In this document: in pieces, positions 17,661-30,292 of the stretch | Layout of the letters: each line of letters begins with the position of its first letter | Numbering within the stretch: the stretch's first letter is position 1 | Source: an uncultured Thermosynechococcus sp. | Lineage (GTDB): Bacteria; Cyanobacteriota; Cyanobacteriia; Thermosynechococcales; Thermosynechococcaceae | Assembly: GCF_938074695.1 (NCBI RefSeq) | Contig: NZ_CALJEM010000002.1 | Coordinates: 1-58,103 of the forward strand | DNA length: 58,103 nt | Direction of reading: 5' to 3' | The notes under the pieces: model-generated | What the model saw: only the letters and a program-made list of their open reading frames with translations | Database searches by the model: none | Told to the model about the DNA's origin: nothing | Position numbers and translations under genes: made by a program

Positions 17661-19556
17661 TTAAAGTTGCGGCACAAACTGCTCTTTATCAGGAACAACA
17701 GTGTACTCGGCAACAATTTGGCGAAACTCCTCGCCATCAATGGTTTCTTTTTCCACCAACAGATCCACCAAGCGGTCAATGACCACCCGATTTTCGCGGA
17801 TGATTTTGATAGCTAATTCGTAGCTGTGCTGGACTAATTCCCGCACTTGGGCGTCAATGCGAGCGGCAATTTCCTCGGAGTATTCAGTTCGAGACACCAG
17901 ATCACGCCCTAGGAACACTTCACCGTTTTGGGTCTCCAACGACAGAGGCCCTAGGTCGGACATGCCAAAGCGGGTGACCATCTGCCGAGCCATGGCCGTT
18001 ACCTGTTGCAGGTCATTCCCTGCGCCAGTGGTCACCTCGGCATCCCCAAAGACAACGTATTCGGCAGCGCGACCCCCTAGAGCACCTGCCATTCGCGCCA
18101 TTAACTGCGATCGCGAGATGAGACCCGCATCCTCTGAGGGCATAAACCAAGTGAGACCGCGGGCTTGGCCGCGAGGCACCAAGGTGACTTTTTGCACCGG
18201 ATCGTGATCCTTCAGCAATGTACCGACAATGGCGTGACCCACCTCGTGGTAGGCAATCAGCCGCTTGCTCTTGCCGTCAATGAGCGGGGTACCCTCCATG
18301 CCTGCCACCACCCGATCCACGGCATCGTCTATTTCCAACATTGTAATTGCCGGTTTGCGGCGGCGGGCGGTGAGGATCGCTGCTTCATTGAGGAGGTTAG
18401 CCAAATCGGCTCCTGTAAACCCAGGGGTGCGGCGGGCGATCGCTTCAAGGGAGACTTCAGGCGCCAGTTTTTTGTTACGGGCATGGACACTGAGGATTGC
18501 CAAACGCCCTTTAATATCAGGGGCGTCAACAATGACTTGCCGGTCAAAGCGGCCAGGACGCAACAGCGCCGCATCCAGCACGTCAGGACGGTTGGTTGCC
18601 GCAATCACAATGATGCCGGTATTGCCCTCAAAGCCGTCCATTTCCGTCAGGAGCTGGTTGAGGGTTTGCTCCCGCTCATCGTTGCCGCCGCCGATGCCGG
18701 CACCCCGCTGGCGACCCACGGCATCAATCTCATCAATAAAGATCAAACAGGGCGCATTTTCCTTGGCTTTGCGGAAAAGATCCCGCACACGGGAGGCACC
18801 CACCCCCACAAACATTTCCACAAATTCTGACCCTGAAATGGAGAAGAAGGGCACTCCCGCCTCGCCAGCGATCGCCTTGGCTAGCATTGTTTTACCCGTC
18901 CCAGGAGGCCCGACCAACAACACCCCTTTGGGAATACGGGCACCCACCGCCGTAAATTTCTCCGGCTTTTTCAGGAAAGTGACCACCTCTTGCAGTTCTT
19001 CCTTGGCTTCATCCACACCGGCCACATCGTCAAAGGTAACGCCCGTTTTGGCCTCCATTTGGAAGCGGGCACGGGATTTACCAAAGTTCATCGCTTGCCC
19101 CGGCCCTCCCGGCACGTTGCTGGAACGGCGGAAGAGGAAGAAGAGTCCCCCCAAAAGTAAAACAGGGAAGAGCAGGTTCCCCAAAAGACCCCATAGGGCT
19201 CCATCATTGCGAGCCGGATGCACATCAATTTCCACGTGCTGCTCCCGCAGTTTACTAATGACTTCTGGAGCCGTGCCTGGCATATCCACCCGTACCCGCA
19301 GGGGGCGACCGTTAATCAACTCCGGATCAGAGACATCAACAATGGCAGTGCGACCGTTGTCGAAAAGGTCCACTTTGCTAATCCGACCTGCATCCAGATA
19401 GTTGAGGAATCGCCCATAGCTCATGCGGGTACTCGCCGTATTGAGGGGAGGCTGACTTTGATAGAGCATTAGGTTGCTCGCCCCCTGCCAGAGGAGAACG
19501 CCCACTAACAGTACGGGTATTGACCAAAGGAGAACAGTTTTCCAAGAGACTTTCAT
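17661..19556 (-). CDS. ftsH: ATP-dependent zinc metalloprotease FtsH (FtsH2-like)
   Basis: This 631-residue hexameric membrane protease anchors in the thylakoid or plasma membrane by two helices (residues about 8-25 and 122-142) with a short exposed domain between. The AAA module has GPPGTGKT (216-223), FIDEID (273-278) and the second region of homology [10 protein letters not shown]. The protease site HEVGH is at 437-441. Length and N-terminus ([19 protein letters not shown]) resemble Synechocystis FtsH2, needed to remove damaged photosystem II D1; that paralogue assignment is recalled, not tested. Transcribed alone, with a good terminator. Confidence 0.96.
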   Translation of the reverse strand: MKVSWKTVLLWSIPVLLVGVLLWQGASNLMLYQSQPPLNTASTRMSYGRFLNYLDAGRISKVDLFDNGRTAIVDVSDPELINGRPLRVRVDMPGTAPEVISKLREQHVEIDVHPARNDGALWGLLGNLLFPVLLLGGLFFLFRRSSNVPGGPGQAMNFGKSRARFQMEAKTGVTFDDVAGVDEAKEELQEVVTFLKKPEKFTAVGARIPKGVLLVGPPGTGKTMLAKAIAGEAGVPFFSISGSEFVEMFVGVGASRVRDLFRKAKENAPCLIFIDEIDAVGRQRGAGIGGGNDEREQTLNQLLTEMDGFEGNTGIIVIAATNRPDVLDAALLRPGRFDRQVIVDAPDIKGRLAILSVHARNKKLAPEVSLEAIARRTPGFTGADLANLLNEAAILTARRRKPAITMLEIDDAVDRVVAGMEGTPLIDGKSKRLIAYHEVGHAIVGTLLKDHDPVQKVTLVPRGQARGLTWFMPSEDAGLISRSQLMARMAGALGGRAAEYVVFGDAEVTTGAGNDLQQVTAMARQMVTRFGMSDLGPLSLETQNGEVFLGRDLVSRTEYSEEIAARIDAQVRELVQHSYELAIKIIRENRVVIDRLVDLLVEKETIDGEEFRQIVAEYTVVPDKEQFVPQL

Positions 19557-19617
19557 TGGCGGCGCTTTTTATCAGGTTCTTAACTAAATTTAACATATCC
19601 CTCCCAAAGACGGGGTA

Positions 19618-22005
19618 TTAGTTCATCATGCCCTCCAGAAGGCGATCGCGCCGTTGTTGGAGAACTGCCTGCAGCAGGGGATAGCTCTGTAACTGAGGAT
19701 CCTGGGCAATCAGCTCACTGGCTGCCGATCGCGCTGCCTCTAGGCAGTCTTGATCCTCCACGAGGCTGGCCAGGGCCAAGTCTGGCAACCCCGATTGCCG
19801 CGTCCCCAGCACCTCCCCCGGACCGCGCAGCCGCAGATCCATCTCGGCGATAAAGAAGCCATCTTGGGACTGCGCCAACACATTCAACCGCTGCTTGGCA
19901 GCCTCATTGCGGGAACTATTCAGCAGTAGGCAATAGGACTGTTGAGCACCCCGCCCCACCCGCCCGCGCAGTTGATGCAGTTGGGAGAGGCCAAAGCGTT
20001 CGGCATGTTCAATGAGCATCACCGTGGCATTGGGGACATCTACCCCCACCTCAACCACCGTTGTAGTTACAAGAATATCCAGCTCCCCCTTAGCAAAGGC
20101 CTGAATCGTGGCATCCTTTTCGCCGGCGGCCATACGACCGTGGAGCAGCCCCACTCGAAAATTGGGAAAAATCTCCCTTTGTAATCGCTCGTGCTCAGCA
20201 ATTGCAGATTTGAGATCTACTTTCTCCGATTCCTCCACTAGGGGCAACACAATATAGGCTTGGTGCCCCTGAGCCACTTCACGGCGAATTAAATCATAGG
20301 CATAGGGGCGATCGCCCCGTGCCAACACGGTAGTTTGAATCGGTCGGCGCCCCGGCGGCAATTCATCAATTTGACTGACATCGAGATCCCCATGGAGGGT
20401 CAACGCAAGGGTACGGGGAATTGGCGTTGCGGTCATGGTTAAGACATGGGGCAGGAGTCCTTTAGCTTGCAGCTTTGCCCGTTGGGTCACCCCAAAACGA
20501 TGCTGCTCATCAATGATCACCAGCCCCAGTCGTTGAAACGTCACTCCCTCTTGGATCAAGGCATGGGTACCCACGAGCACGGGGAGTTCCCCCGTTGCCA
20601 ATTGACTTAAAATCTGGCGGCGCTTAGCGAGGCGAGTCGAGCCTGTGAGCAGTTCCACCGGCACATGGAGGGGGGTGAGCCATTCCAAAAGCTTGCGATA
20701 GTGTTGCTCCGCCAGAACCTCTGTGGGGGCCATCAGTGCCCCTTGATACCCGGACTGCACTGCCGCCAATAGGGCAATTACGGCCACCACGGTTTTCCCT
20801 GACCCCACATCCCCTTGGACAAGGCGATTCATGGGAATCGGGCGCTCCAAATCCGCCAAAATTTCCGCCACCACCCGCTGCTGTGCCCCCGTCAGTTGAA
20901 AGGGCAACCGTTGGTAAAACTGCTCAATCAGTTTGCCCTGGGGGTTAAGGGGGGCGCCGGCCTGCTGCTGCTGCTGTCGCCGTCGTTGGAGTAACCCCAG
21001 TTGTAGGTAGAAAAATTCATCAAAAACTAGTCGCCGCCGCGCTAGACTCAGCTCTCTTTGATCGGGGGGAAAGTGAATATATTGCAGCGCCCTGTCGAGG
21101 GGAATGAGGTGGTGACGTTGGCGCAGACTCTGCGGTAAAGGATCAGGATAGCCCTGCACCAACGGCAAAATGCAATTCACTGCCCGGCGGATGACATCGG
21201 GGGAAACGCCCTCCGTGAGCGGATAGACGGGCACAATTCGGCCAATGGTCAGGGAGTCGATCTCTGCCCCGGCCCGATCGAGGACTTCCAACTGCGGCTC
21301 CTCAAGGGTGAGGCCGTACTTGGTCAGTTTCACAAGGCCAGAGGCGGCGACGATTGTCTGGGGCGCATAAAGACGTTTTTGCTGCTCTTGCCACGCCCGT
21401 TGAGCATAGCGAGCACCGGCATAAAAGCGACTGAGGCGAATTTGCCCACTGGAGTCCTGAAGGATAATTTCTAAGATGGTCAGCTTGGCATTGCGGGGAC
21501 TGGTAAAACAGTTGCAACGGCGGACTTTACCCACCACCGTTACCGTCTCCCCCGCTTGAAGTTGGCCAATCGGCACTTGGCGGGCATAGTCAATGTGCTC
21601 GCGGGGGAAATAGTAAATAAGATCGGCAACCGTGTAAAGTCCTAGTTTTTCCAGTTTTGCTGCACTGCGATCGCCAATCCCCTTCACCGTCTTGAGCGCC
21701 TGATTGAGGGAAGGGGAGCGCGGGGGTGGACTCGTGAGTTGGCGGTGGACATCGTAGAGCAGTTGGCGCGTTTGTACCACCAGATGCCGGCGTTGGCTGG
21801 GGGATAGATCGTTGTAGTGGGCGTAGGCAGCTGCCGTTTCCTGCCAGCGATCGCGCACCGACAGGGGCAACTGTTGTAGCGGTGTTTGAGTCAAAGCTTC
21901 ATGTAAATATTCATTGAAGCGATAGGTATTGCCCTGAAGGTTGCAAAAACCCCGCTCCGTTTCAATGGCAAGGGCGCGTTGTAGGCGTGGCCAGTCAAGA
22001 GACAT
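19618..22005 (-). CDS. recG: ATP-dependent DNA helicase RecG
   Basis: This 795-residue superfamily 2 helicase reverses stalled forks and branch-migrates recombination intermediates. After an N-terminal extension of about 100 residues common in cyanobacteria come a helix-hairpin segment ([19 protein letters not shown]) and the OB-fold wedge domain ([15 protein letters not shown]). The helicase core follows: GDVGSGKT (Walker A), DEQHRFG (motif II), [14 protein letters not shown] (motif III) and QLRGRVGRG (motif VI). The ATG at 22005 follows GGAGG. It begins 15 bases after an unknown gene, with which it is probably cotranscribed. Confidence 0.96.
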   Translation of the reverse strand: MSLDWPRLQRALAIETERGFCNLQGNTYRFNEYLHEALTQTPLQQLPLSVRDRWQETAAAYAHYNDLSPSQRRHLVVQTRQLLYDVHRQLTSPPPRSPSLNQALKTVKGIGDRSAAKLEKLGLYTVADLIYYFPREHIDYARQVPIGQLQAGETVTVVGKVRRCNCFTSPRNAKLTILEIILQDSSGQIRLSRFYAGARYAQRAWQEQQKRLYAPQTIVAASGLVKLTKYGLTLEEPQLEVLDRAGAEIDSLTIGRIVPVYPLTEGVSPDVIRRAVNCILPLVQGYPDPLPQSLRQRHHLIPLDRALQYIHFPPDQRELSLARRRLVFDEFFYLQLGLLQRRRQQQQQAGAPLNPQGKLIEQFYQRLPFQLTGAQQRVVAEILADLERPIPMNRLVQGDVGSGKTVVAVIALLAAVQSGYQGALMAPTEVLAEQHYRKLLEWLTPLHVPVELLTGSTRLAKRRQILSQLATGELPVLVGTHALIQEGVTFQRLGLVIIDEQHRFGVTQRAKLQAKGLLPHVLTMTATPIPRTLALTLHGDLDVSQIDELPPGRRPIQTTVLARGDRPYAYDLIRREVAQGHQAYIVLPLVEESEKVDLKSAIAEHERLQREIFPNFRVGLLHGRMAAGEKDATIQAFAKGELDILVTTTVVEVGVDVPNATVMLIEHAERFGLSQLHQLRGRVGRGAQQSYCLLLNSSRNEAAKQRLNVLAQSQDGFFIAEMDLRLRGPGEVLGTRQSGLPDLALASLVEDQDCLEAARSAASELIAQDPQLQSYPLLQAVLQQRRDRLLEGMMN

Positions 22006-22020
22006 AGTAGGCCTCCTTAC

Positions 22021-22878
22021 TTAGTGCTCACCATCCGTTGCCTCCTCGGGGACACTTGTGGCTGCGTCTGGGGCTTCATTGGCTTTCCAAGTTTGCCACC
22101 ATGCCCGACTTGCTTTGAGCACTAGATATTGCCGTTGTTTTTTATGGAGTTGCTGCTGGAGGCTGGCCAAGCGAGCTTCTAGTTGGCGAATTTGACTGCG
22201 CTGTTTGGCAAGGGGTGGGTGCTGAAACTCCAATTCTTCCAGTTGGAGGTAAATAGCTGCCATCGGCTGGTGACCAGACCATTCCCCTTGAGACTCAGCC
22301 GTGTTTTGCTCCTCTTCTCCTTCTCCTTTTGTCTTTTGCTCATCCAGCATCACGGTCAACAAATGGGGAATTCGCCCCAAGGGACGATTTTCGGCCTTAC
22401 TGGCAATCTCTAAAATGACAGCAATCGGAGCAGGGGGTAAGATAGCTGCCCGTTGTAACAAATGATTAATCTTGAGTGAACTCTGGTAGAGGACGTGGCT
22501 CAATTGCTCCCCTAGGGAGGGAGTTTCCTGTTCCTTGCCTGAGTTTGCCTCTAACGGTTCTTCCCCATTCATCGCCTCTTGCATCAGGCCTTTTTGGCGA
22601 CGGGGCTGTAACTCCAAAATAGCAGCTTCCAAAGCTGTGGCCAGTTCAACAATCTGATGCTGGAGTTCCTGCCGCTCTGCGCCTTCAAGATTCAAAAATT
22701 GCTCTGGAAAGACTTGGGTACAGACCTGATACGTAACCGTAATCAACTGCTGGCGGGCGATGGGGGCGAGCATCTCTAAATAGAGATCATAGAGCTGGCG
22801 CATCTCGGCCCCTCCGGCCAATAGCATCCCCTGTAACCCTAAAATTTCCCGCTCAACGGCTTCTAAGCTACCCGACAT
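22021..22878 (-). CDS. Conserved cyanobacterial protein of unknown function
   Basis: The protein has 285 residues starting at ATG 22878 (MSGSLEAVEREILGLQGML); an earlier ATG at 22896 is possible. I do not recognise a family. The sequence is mainly helical and soluble. The first 100 residues are leucine-rich, a charged linker follows (around residues 105-125 and 185-205, rich in Glu, Gln, Lys), and a coiled coil (QIRQLEARLASLQQQLHKKQ) ends near residue 260 before a conserved-looking SRAWWQTW. It sits just upstream of recG on the same strand, 15 bases apart, which suggests joint expression but not a shared function. Confidence 0.75.
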   Translation of the reverse strand: MSGSLEAVEREILGLQGMLLAGGAEMRQLYDLYLEMLAPIARQQLITVTYQVCTQVFPEQFLNLEGAERQELQHQIVELATALEAAILELQPRRQKGLMQEAMNGEEPLEANSGKEQETPSLGEQLSHVLYQSSLKINHLLQRAAILPPAPIAVILEIASKAENRPLGRIPHLLTVMLDEQKTKGEGEEEQNTAESQGEWSGHQPMAAIYLQLEELEFQHPPLAKQRSQIRQLEARLASLQQQLHKKQRQYLVLKASRAWWQTWKANEAPDAATSVPEEATDGEH

Positions 22879-23022
22879 ACAGGCCCAGAACTGCAAAACG
22901 GCAAAAAACAGTACTGCTGCATTTAGAGGACTGTTTCTACAATCTATTACAAAATCTTGATGAGGACAGCCTACTCACCGACTCGTGGCAAGATGGTAAA
23001 GCTACAACGCTGAAGCAAAAAC

Positions 23023-23838
23023 ATGGAGATTGTTCTTTGGCTGCAGGCCGTCATTCTCGGCTTGGTGCAAGGCATTACCGAGTTTTTACCCATTAGCAGC
23101 ACGGCTCACCTGATTCTCTTTAGTGACCTGTTGGGATGGAAGAGTATTTGGCATAAAACTGCCCTAGATGCAATGCAGTTTGGGAGTGTGATTGCCGTTT
23201 TTGGCTACTTTTGGCAAGACATTCGCCAAATTCTCCAAGGGGCTTGGCGGGCATGGCAACAGCGGGATTGGCAGCAAGAGGAATGGAAGCTATTGGTGGG
23301 GATCAGTGTGGGTACGATTCCCGCATTGGCGGCTGGATTCATTCTGAAATTGGCTAAAGTAGCGCTGGATCGCCCTCAGATCATTGCCACCATGGCGATC
23401 GCCATGGCCCTTCTTTTGGGACTGGCGGAGAAATGGGGTTCGCGCAAGCGCACGTACCAAGACATTACGGTTCTCGATGGCTTTTTGGTGGGCTGTGGGC
23501 AGATGATTGCCCTTTTGCCAGGGGCTTCGCGATCGGGTTCCACCTTAACCACCGCCTTGTTTTTGGGTCTAGAGCGGCAAGCGGCCGCTCGCTTTTCCTT
23601 TCTTTTGGGCATTCCCACACTGACAATTGCCACCCTTGTGCAAGCCAAGGATGTGTTTGATGAGGGAACACTCTGGATTCCCTTGGTGATTGCCACCCTC
23701 TCCAGCATGGTGTTTTCCTACTTGGCGATCGCTTGGCTGCTACAATTTTTGCAGCGCCATTCCACTTGGGTCTTTATTTGGTATCGGATTGGCCTAGGAG
23801 CCGCCCTGTGGGGCGCGATCGCCCTTGGTGGCCTGTGA
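23023..23838 (+). CDS. uppP: Undecaprenyl-diphosphatase UppP (BacA type)
   Basis: This 271-residue membrane phosphatase recycles undecaprenyl pyrophosphate to the monophosphate lipid carrier used for peptidoglycan and other envelope glycans. The catalytic regions are both visible: GITEFLPISSTAHL (residues 17-30) and LPGASRSGST (165-174), with Glu20, His29 and Arg170 of the active site. About eight helices are expected. The start ATG at 23023 is preceded by a weak ribosome site. It stands alone between divergent and downstream genes. Confidence 0.95.
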   Translation: MEIVLWLQAVILGLVQGITEFLPISSTAHLILFSDLLGWKSIWHKTALDAMQFGSVIAVFGYFWQDIRQILQGAWRAWQQRDWQQEEWKLLVGISVGTIPALAAGFILKLAKVALDRPQIIATMAIAMALLLGLAEKWGSRKRTYQDITVLDGFLVGCGQMIALLPGASRSGSTLTTALFLGLERQAAARFSFLLGIPTLTIATLVQAKDVFDEGTLWIPLVIATLSSMVFSYLAIAWLLQFLQRHSTWVFIWYRIGLGAALWGAIALGGL

Positions 23839-23875
23839 ACCGAGGGAAGAACATTTAGCAAAATTTAACCAACCC

Positions 23876-23891
23876 TGTGGTCGAGATCACA
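23876..23891. promoter_or_regulatory. CRP-like palindrome upstream of sigF
   Basis: TGTGGTCGAGATCACA agrees at 14 of 16 positions with the CRP core TGTGATCTAGATCACA and keeps the TGTGn(7)TCACA half-sites apart from one base. It is 158 bases before the sigF ATG and 37 bases after the uppP stop. Cyanobacterial SYCRP1 uses the same type of site; binding here is a prediction. Confidence 0.5.
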
Positions 23892-24049
23892 GAGAAATCA
23901 TCGGTGCCCTGCCATACTAGATGTGAAATCCCGAAAATAGGCGAATCCATAGAAAAAGCCTATACACGCTTAATTATTCATTCAATAGCGGCAGAAATAC
24001 CTGATGCATTTATCTTAGGTAATGCGGGGGAATTAAAACTGTGTGTTCT

Positions 24050-24832
24050 ATGCCCAGCACGACAGCCAATAGTGAGCTAAAGAATTCCACCCTCTCGTTG
24101 TTGCAGGCATACCGAGAGAACCCTGCACCGGAATTGCGGAATCGCCTTGTCGAGTTAAACATGGGACTGGTGCGCAGGGAAGCCCACCGCTGGGTACAGT
24201 GCAGCCAAGAAAGTTTTGACGACCTCATGCAAGTGGGCACCTTTGGCCTTATTCACGCCATTGAACGCTTTGACCCGAGTAAGGGGGTGGCTTTTAGTTC
24301 TTTTGCTATTCCCTACATTCGCGGTGAAATTCAACACTACCTGCGAGATAAAAGCCCCCAAATTCGTGTGCCTCGCCGTTGGCAAACATTGCAAAGTCAA
24401 GGGAAACGAGTGATTCAGGAGTTAAGCAAACAACTGCATCGCCCTCCCACCGATAGTGAAATTGCCCAGGCTCTCGATGTCTCCCTGGAGGAATGGCAAG
24501 CGGCCAAATTTGCCGGCTATCACACCACTCCGGTGAGCCTAGATGCCCCTACCTTTGAAGACGAAGAAGACACTGTTTCTCTTGGGGAAATTGTCCCCGA
24601 TCAGCGGTACCAAAGTTTTCAACTCGCCCAAGAGGATCGCATTCGTTTGCAGCAGTGCCTGCAAAAACTGGAAGCTCGCACCTGTCAAATTCTGGAATTT
24701 GTCTTTTTGCACGATTTGAGTCAAAAAGAAACCGCTGAACTTTTGGGGCTAAGTGCGGTCACGGTCTCTCGACAGATTAAAAAAGGTCTGCAAGCCCTAC
24801 AACGAATGATGAGCCGCGACGAGGCGGACTGA
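24050..24832 (+). CDS. sigF: RNA polymerase group 3 sigma factor SigF
   Basis: The protein has 260 residues from ATG 24050 (MPSTTANSELKNSTLSLLQ); a GTG at 24041, with GGGGG ten bases upstream, is an alternative start. Region 2 is clear (RRE-AHRW, FDDLMQVGTFGLIHAIERFD, then FSSFAIPYIRGEIQHYLRD). Region 3 (IQELSKQLHRPPTDSEIAQAL) and region 4 with the helix-turn-helix (SQKETAELLGLSAVTVSRQI) follow. It lacks region 1.1 of group 1 factors. In Synechocystis SigF directs pilus and motility genes; that role is carried over by family. ldpA follows after 19 bases. Confidence 0.92.
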   Translation: MPSTTANSELKNSTLSLLQAYRENPAPELRNRLVELNMGLVRREAHRWVQCSQESFDDLMQVGTFGLIHAIERFDPSKGVAFSSFAIPYIRGEIQHYLRDKSPQIRVPRRWQTLQSQGKRVIQELSKQLHRPPTDSEIAQALDVSLEEWQAAKFAGYHTTPVSLDAPTFEDEEDTVSLGEIVPDQRYQSFQLAQEDRIRLQQCLQKLEARTCQILEFVFLHDLSQKETAELLGLSAVTVSRQIKKGLQALQRMMSRDEAD

Positions 24833-24851
24833 AAACACATAAAATATAACT

Positions 24852-25872
24852 ATGGCTGATTTTGCTGCTCCCCTCGCGGCTTTAAGGGCACATCGTTGGT
24901 TCAAACTGATTAACGGTGCCAGTTTCCAAGATGTTGCCCAAATCTACAATCTGACATTGGCTTATACGCTGGCAGGGGCTGACTGTATTGATGTGGCCGC
25001 CGATCCGGCGGTGATCTACACTGCCAATGACGCTTTGACCGTTGCCGAACGCCTTGGTGCAACTCGCCCCCTACTAATGGTGAGTATTAATGATGGGGCT
25101 GATCCCCATTTTCGTAAGGCGACATTTGATCCGCATCGCTGCCCACCGGGGTGCGATCGCCCCTGTGAACGTATCTGCCCTGCCCAGGCCATTCAGTTCA
25201 ATGCCTCGGTACAAGGGGTGCTGCGCGATCGCTGTTATGGCTGTGGCCGCTGCTTGCCCCTCTGCCCCTTGAACTTGATTACCACTGCGGAACAACCCGC
25301 AGTATTTGAGGACATTACTCCCTTGATTGCCGATGGCACGATTCAAGCCCTTGAAATTCATACCCAACCTCGGCGCTATAGGGCTTTTGCCGAGCTTTGG
25401 CAGCGCGTGCGTCCTTGGGTGCGGTATTTACAGGTGCTGGCGATTAGTTGTCCCCAAGGGGAGGGAGTCATTGACTATTTGCGCTGGATCAATAGCCAGA
25501 TTCAACCCTTGGAGTGTGCCCTCATTTGGCAGGCGGATGGTCGTCCCATGAGTGGCGATATTGGCGATGGGGCAACGCGAGCCACAATCCAGTTTGGTCA
25601 AGCAATTTTAGGGGCAAATTTACCCGGATTTGTGCAGTTAGCGGGGGGCACAAATGGCCATACGGTTGCTAAACTCAGGGCAATGGGATTGTTAGATCCA
25701 CAGGGAATTGCCGGTGTTGCCTATGGTAGTTATGCCCGCAAACGCCTTGCCCCTTTCCACGCGATCGCCGACCAACCATGGCAAACTGTGCCTGCCGTCC
25801 TTGCAGCGGCTGTTGCTGAAGCAGCAACCCTTGTCTCTCCTTTGAAATCTGTCCCGTTACCCTCTGTACCCT

Positions 25873-25880
<8 letters not shown>
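24852..25880 (+). CDS. ldpA: LdpA, iron-sulfur protein of circadian light input
   Basis: The protein has 342 residues. Two Cys clusters, C97-x3-C101-x3-C105-x3-C109 and C128-x2-C131-x2-C134-x3-C138, form a two-[4Fe-4S] ferredoxin-like domain in the first 140 residues. The C-terminal 200 residues (VRPWVRYLQVLAISCPQG, ALIWQADGRPMSGDIGDG) are specific to LdpA. In Synechococcus elongatus LdpA senses redox state and passes light information to the KaiABC clock, altering CikA and KaiA levels. The start ATG is close behind sigF, and the stop overlaps the next gene by 8 bases, so the three genes look like one unit. Confidence 0.9.
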
Positions 25881-27576
<1,696 letters not shown>

Positions 27577-27715
27577 TCAAGTGGGAGAAGTCACCAACTC
27601 CTGCAACAAGATCGCCACCGGGTTAAGACGTGACTAATGATGCCCAGTTTCAGCCCCGCCCTGGGTAAAGCAAAGGAATTCGCTTTTGAGATGTGGGAGC
27701 GATCGCCCCCTAGGG

Positions 27716-27721
27716 TATGAT
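27716..27721 (+). promoter_or_regulatory. Candidate -10 element of hemE
   Basis: TATGAT lies 108 bases before the hemE ATG, in the only spacer between the previous gene and hemE. No matching -35 hexamer is obvious, so this is a weak call. Confidence 0.25.
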
Positions 27722-27823
27722 TGTAGGGTCAAGCTCTAGGAACCGTAGGTAAGACCCGACCCAATGGGGTTGCTGAGCCTGCGCACCAGAGCCATGGAAA
27801 ACGGTTGGAATTACAAGTTTAGG

Positions 27824-28867
27824 ATGGCCACCCCTTTACTCCTACGTGCTGCCCGTGGTGAAAACGTTGAGCGTCCGCCCATTTGGTTGATGCGGCAAGC
27901 CGGGCGCTATATGAAGGTCTATCGTGACCTGCGCGATCGCTATCCCTCGTTTCGCCAGCGATCGGAAATTCCTGAACTCGCCATTGAAATTTCGCTCCAA
28001 CCCTTTCGTGCCTTCGCCCCAGACGGGGTAATTCTCTTCTCGGATATTCTCACGCCCTTGCCGGGGGTTGGGATTCCCTTTGACATTGTGGAGAGTAAAG
28101 GGCCAATTATTGACCCACCCATCCGTACGCTTGAGCAGGTGCAGCAACTCCATCCCCTGGAACCGGAAGCGGCCTGTCCCTTTATTCGTCCGATTCTTTC
28201 GACACTGCGCCAAGAAGTGGGCGATCGCGCCACCGTCCTAGGATTTGCCGGTGCCCCTTGGACCCTTGCGGCCTATGCCATTGAGGGCAAAAGTTCCAAG
28301 GACTACATCGAAATTAAAACCATGGCCTATCGCGAGCCAGACTTGCTCCACAAGTTCTTGAGCCATTTGGCCACTGCTGTTGCCGATTATCTGTGCTACC
28401 AAATTGACTGTGGTGCTCAGGTGGTGCAACTGTTTGATTCGTGGGCGGGTCAACTGAGCCGTCAGGACTACGATGCGTTTGCCTTCCCTTACCAAAAGCA
28501 GGTGGTGCAACAGGTCAAAGCCGTCTATCCCGATGTGCCGATCATCCTCTATATCAATGGCAGTGCTGCAGTGGTGGATCGCATGGCGGCAACGGGGGTG
28601 GATATTGTCAGCCTTGATTGGACAGTGGACATCGGCACGATTCGCCAACAGTTTCCTGCCAGTGTCGGTCTGCAGGGGAATTTAGACCCGGTCATGCTCT
28701 TTGCCCCCCAACCGGTGCTCAAGGAACGGGCACTCGCGATTATCGAGGCAGGTCGCAAGGGCAAATATATTTTTAACCTAGGTCACGGCGTTCTTCAAGG
28801 AACCCCTGAGGAGAATGTGGGTTTTCTCTTTGATCTGGTGAAGTCTCTTGCCCCATGCGCATCCTAA
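27824..28867 (+). CDS. hemE: Uroporphyrinogen decarboxylase
   Basis: This 347-residue enzyme of heme and chlorophyll synthesis converts uroporphyrinogen III to coproporphyrinogen III by removing four carboxyl groups. The signature [14 protein letters not shown] is at the N-terminus, [16 protein letters not shown] in the middle, and [12 protein letters not shown] and [12 protein letters not shown] near the end. Family N-termini start near the ATG at 27824 ([13 protein letters not shown]); upstream ATGs at 27764 and 27794 would add 10-20 residues without family support. Its stop overlaps the SDR gene by 13 bases. Confidence 0.95.
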   Translation: MATPLLLRAARGENVERPPIWLMRQAGRYMKVYRDLRDRYPSFRQRSEIPELAIEISLQPFRAFAPDGVILFSDILTPLPGVGIPFDIVESKGPIIDPPIRTLEQVQQLHPLEPEAACPFIRPILSTLRQEVGDRATVLGFAGAPWTLAAYAIEGKSSKDYIEIKTMAYREPDLLHKFLSHLATAVADYLCYQIDCGAQVVQLFDSWAGQLSRQDYDAFAFPYQKQVVQQVKAVYPDVPIILYINGSAAVVDRMAATGVDIVSLDWTVDIGTIRQQFPASVGLQGNLDPVMLFAPQPVLKERALAIIEAGRKGKYIFNLGHGVLQGTPEENVGFLFDLVKSLAPCAS

Positions 28868-29802
28868 TTACGGGCGCCAGTGGTTGCATTGGTCAGTACA
28901 TCTCTGAGGCGCTGATCCAGCAAACAGATCACGAACTCTTTTTGTTGGTGCGCAACCCCGCCCGGCTGCAAATTGAGCCTCGCCGGCGATCTGGGGTGAA
29001 TGTGATCCAAGGGGATTTGATGGATTTGACGCCCTTGGAACCACTGTTGCCAACCCTCGATGTCGCAATTCTGACGGCAACTGCTTGGGGAGGAAAGAAC
29101 GTCTTTGCCATCAATTACGAGCAAACTTGCTCTCTGCTCAAGCAACTCGATCCCCAACGCTGCCAGCGGGTCTTTTATTTTTCCACGGCAAGTATCCTCA
29201 ATCATCAGATGGAACCGCTGCCGGAGGCGGGCACCTTGGGCACAGACTACATTCGCTCGAAGTATCAGTGTCTCCATGCCATTGAACAACTGCCCGTGGG
29301 CGATCGCGTGATTGAACTCTTTCCGACCATGGTGTTTGGGGGAGGGACTGATGGGAAGCGTCCCTCGTTTATCACGGAAGGGATGCGTGATGTCCTCAAG
29401 TGGTTGTGGTTAGCTCGCTTTTTCCGAGCAGAGGCCAGTTTTCACTTTATCCATGCCCGCGATATTGCCCAAGTGGTTCTCTACCTATTGCAGCATCCTG
29501 AGTATCCAGTACCGCGCCGTGTGGCTCTGGGTAACCCGCCAATTACTGTCAATGAGATGTTGGCACAGTTATGCGCTGCGGTAAAGCTGCCAATTTATGT
29601 ACAAGTCCCCTTGACACTGCCGGTGATTAACTTCTTTGTGCGAGTATTTCGAGTGCAAATGTCGCCGTGGGATTATTTTTGCTTAAACTATCGCAACTTC
29701 ACCTATGAGACGGTGCTCAATCCTCAAGCTCTGGGGCTAACCCCCTACTGTGCCACGGTGGCGGATTTGCTACGCTGTAGTTTGGGTACAGCAGACCTCT
29801 AA
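28855..29802 (+). CDS. NAD(P)-dependent extended SDR family protein
   Basis: The protein has 315 residues. The Rossmann dinucleotide site GASGCIG is at residues 7-13 ([17 protein letters not shown]). A YIRSKYQ motif near residue 132 corresponds to the YxxxK catalytic pair, and STASIL supplies the serine. It belongs to the epimerase/dehydratase group; the substrate cannot be deduced. The ATG overlaps the hemE stop by 13 bases, which suggests coupling, but a role in tetrapyrrole metabolism is only a guess from that position. Confidence 0.8.
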   Translation: MRILITGASGCIGQYISEALIQQTDHELFLLVRNPARLQIEPRRRSGVNVIQGDLMDLTPLEPLLPTLDVAILTATAWGGKNVFAINYEQTCSLLKQLDPQRCQRVFYFSTASILNHQMEPLPEAGTLGTDYIRSKYQCLHAIEQLPVGDRVIELFPTMVFGGGTDGKRPSFITEGMRDVLKWLWLARFFRAEASFHFIHARDIAQVVLYLLQHPEYPVPRRVALGNPPITVNEMLAQLCAAVKLPIYVQVPLTLPVINFFVRVFRVQMSPWDYFCLNYRNFTYETVLNPQALGLTPYCATVADLLRCSLGTADL

Positions 29803-29824
29803 ACCAACCATTGCGGAGTCTTGG

Positions 29825-30292
29825 ATGACAGGCATTTGGCTATTGAAGTCGGAGCCAAGTGTTTTTTCTTGGCAGGATTTGAAGGCAGCTCCACAACAAA
29901 CCACCTGTTGGGAAGGTGTACGCAACTACCAAGCACGCAACTTTATCCGCGATCAAATGCAGGTGGGCGATCGCGTGCTCTTTTATCACAGTAATGCCAA
30001 CCCGCCGGCAATTATGGGCATTGCCGAAATTGTTAAGCCTGCCTATCCCGATCACTTTGCTTGGAATCCCGACAGCCGCTACTACGACCCCCAAAGTACC
30101 CCTGAGAATCCCCGCTGGTTTATGGTGGATATTCAGTACCGCCGTGACTTTTTGCCTCCCATCACCCTTCCAGAACTGCGGCAAACGCCCGGCCTAGAGG
30201 GGATGCTGCTATTGCAAAAAGGCTGCCGTCTTTCGGTACAACCGGTTACTGAATCAGAGTGGCAGATCATTCTCGGCCTGCGATCGCCCTAG
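29825..30292 (+). CDS. EVE domain protein
   Basis: The protein has 155 residues from ATG 29825 (MTGIWLLKSEPSVFSWQDL), 22 bases after the SDR gene. It shows the standard EVE sequence: WLLKSEP, CWEGVRNYQARNFIR, VGDRVLFYHSNANPPAIMGI, RWFMVDIQY. The family has a PUA/YTH-like fold and is thought to read modified bases in nucleic acids; the true ligand here is unknown. Its 3' end overlaps the last codons of the zinc-ribbon gene by four bases in convergent orientation. Confidence 0.9.
   Translation: MTGIWLLKSEPSVFSWQDLKAAPQQTTCWEGVRNYQARNFIRDQMQVGDRVLFYHSNANPPAIMGIAEIVKPAYPDHFAWNPDSRYYDPQSTPENPRWFMVDIQYRRDFLPPITLPELRQTPGLEGMLLLQKGCRLSVQPVTESEWQIILGLRSP

Noticed and set aside
18265-19401. Long open frame on the + strand opposite ftsH
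   Set aside because: It is antisense to the clearly coding ftsH. The translation is rich in Ser, Arg and Pro, with no recognisable domain or ribosome site.
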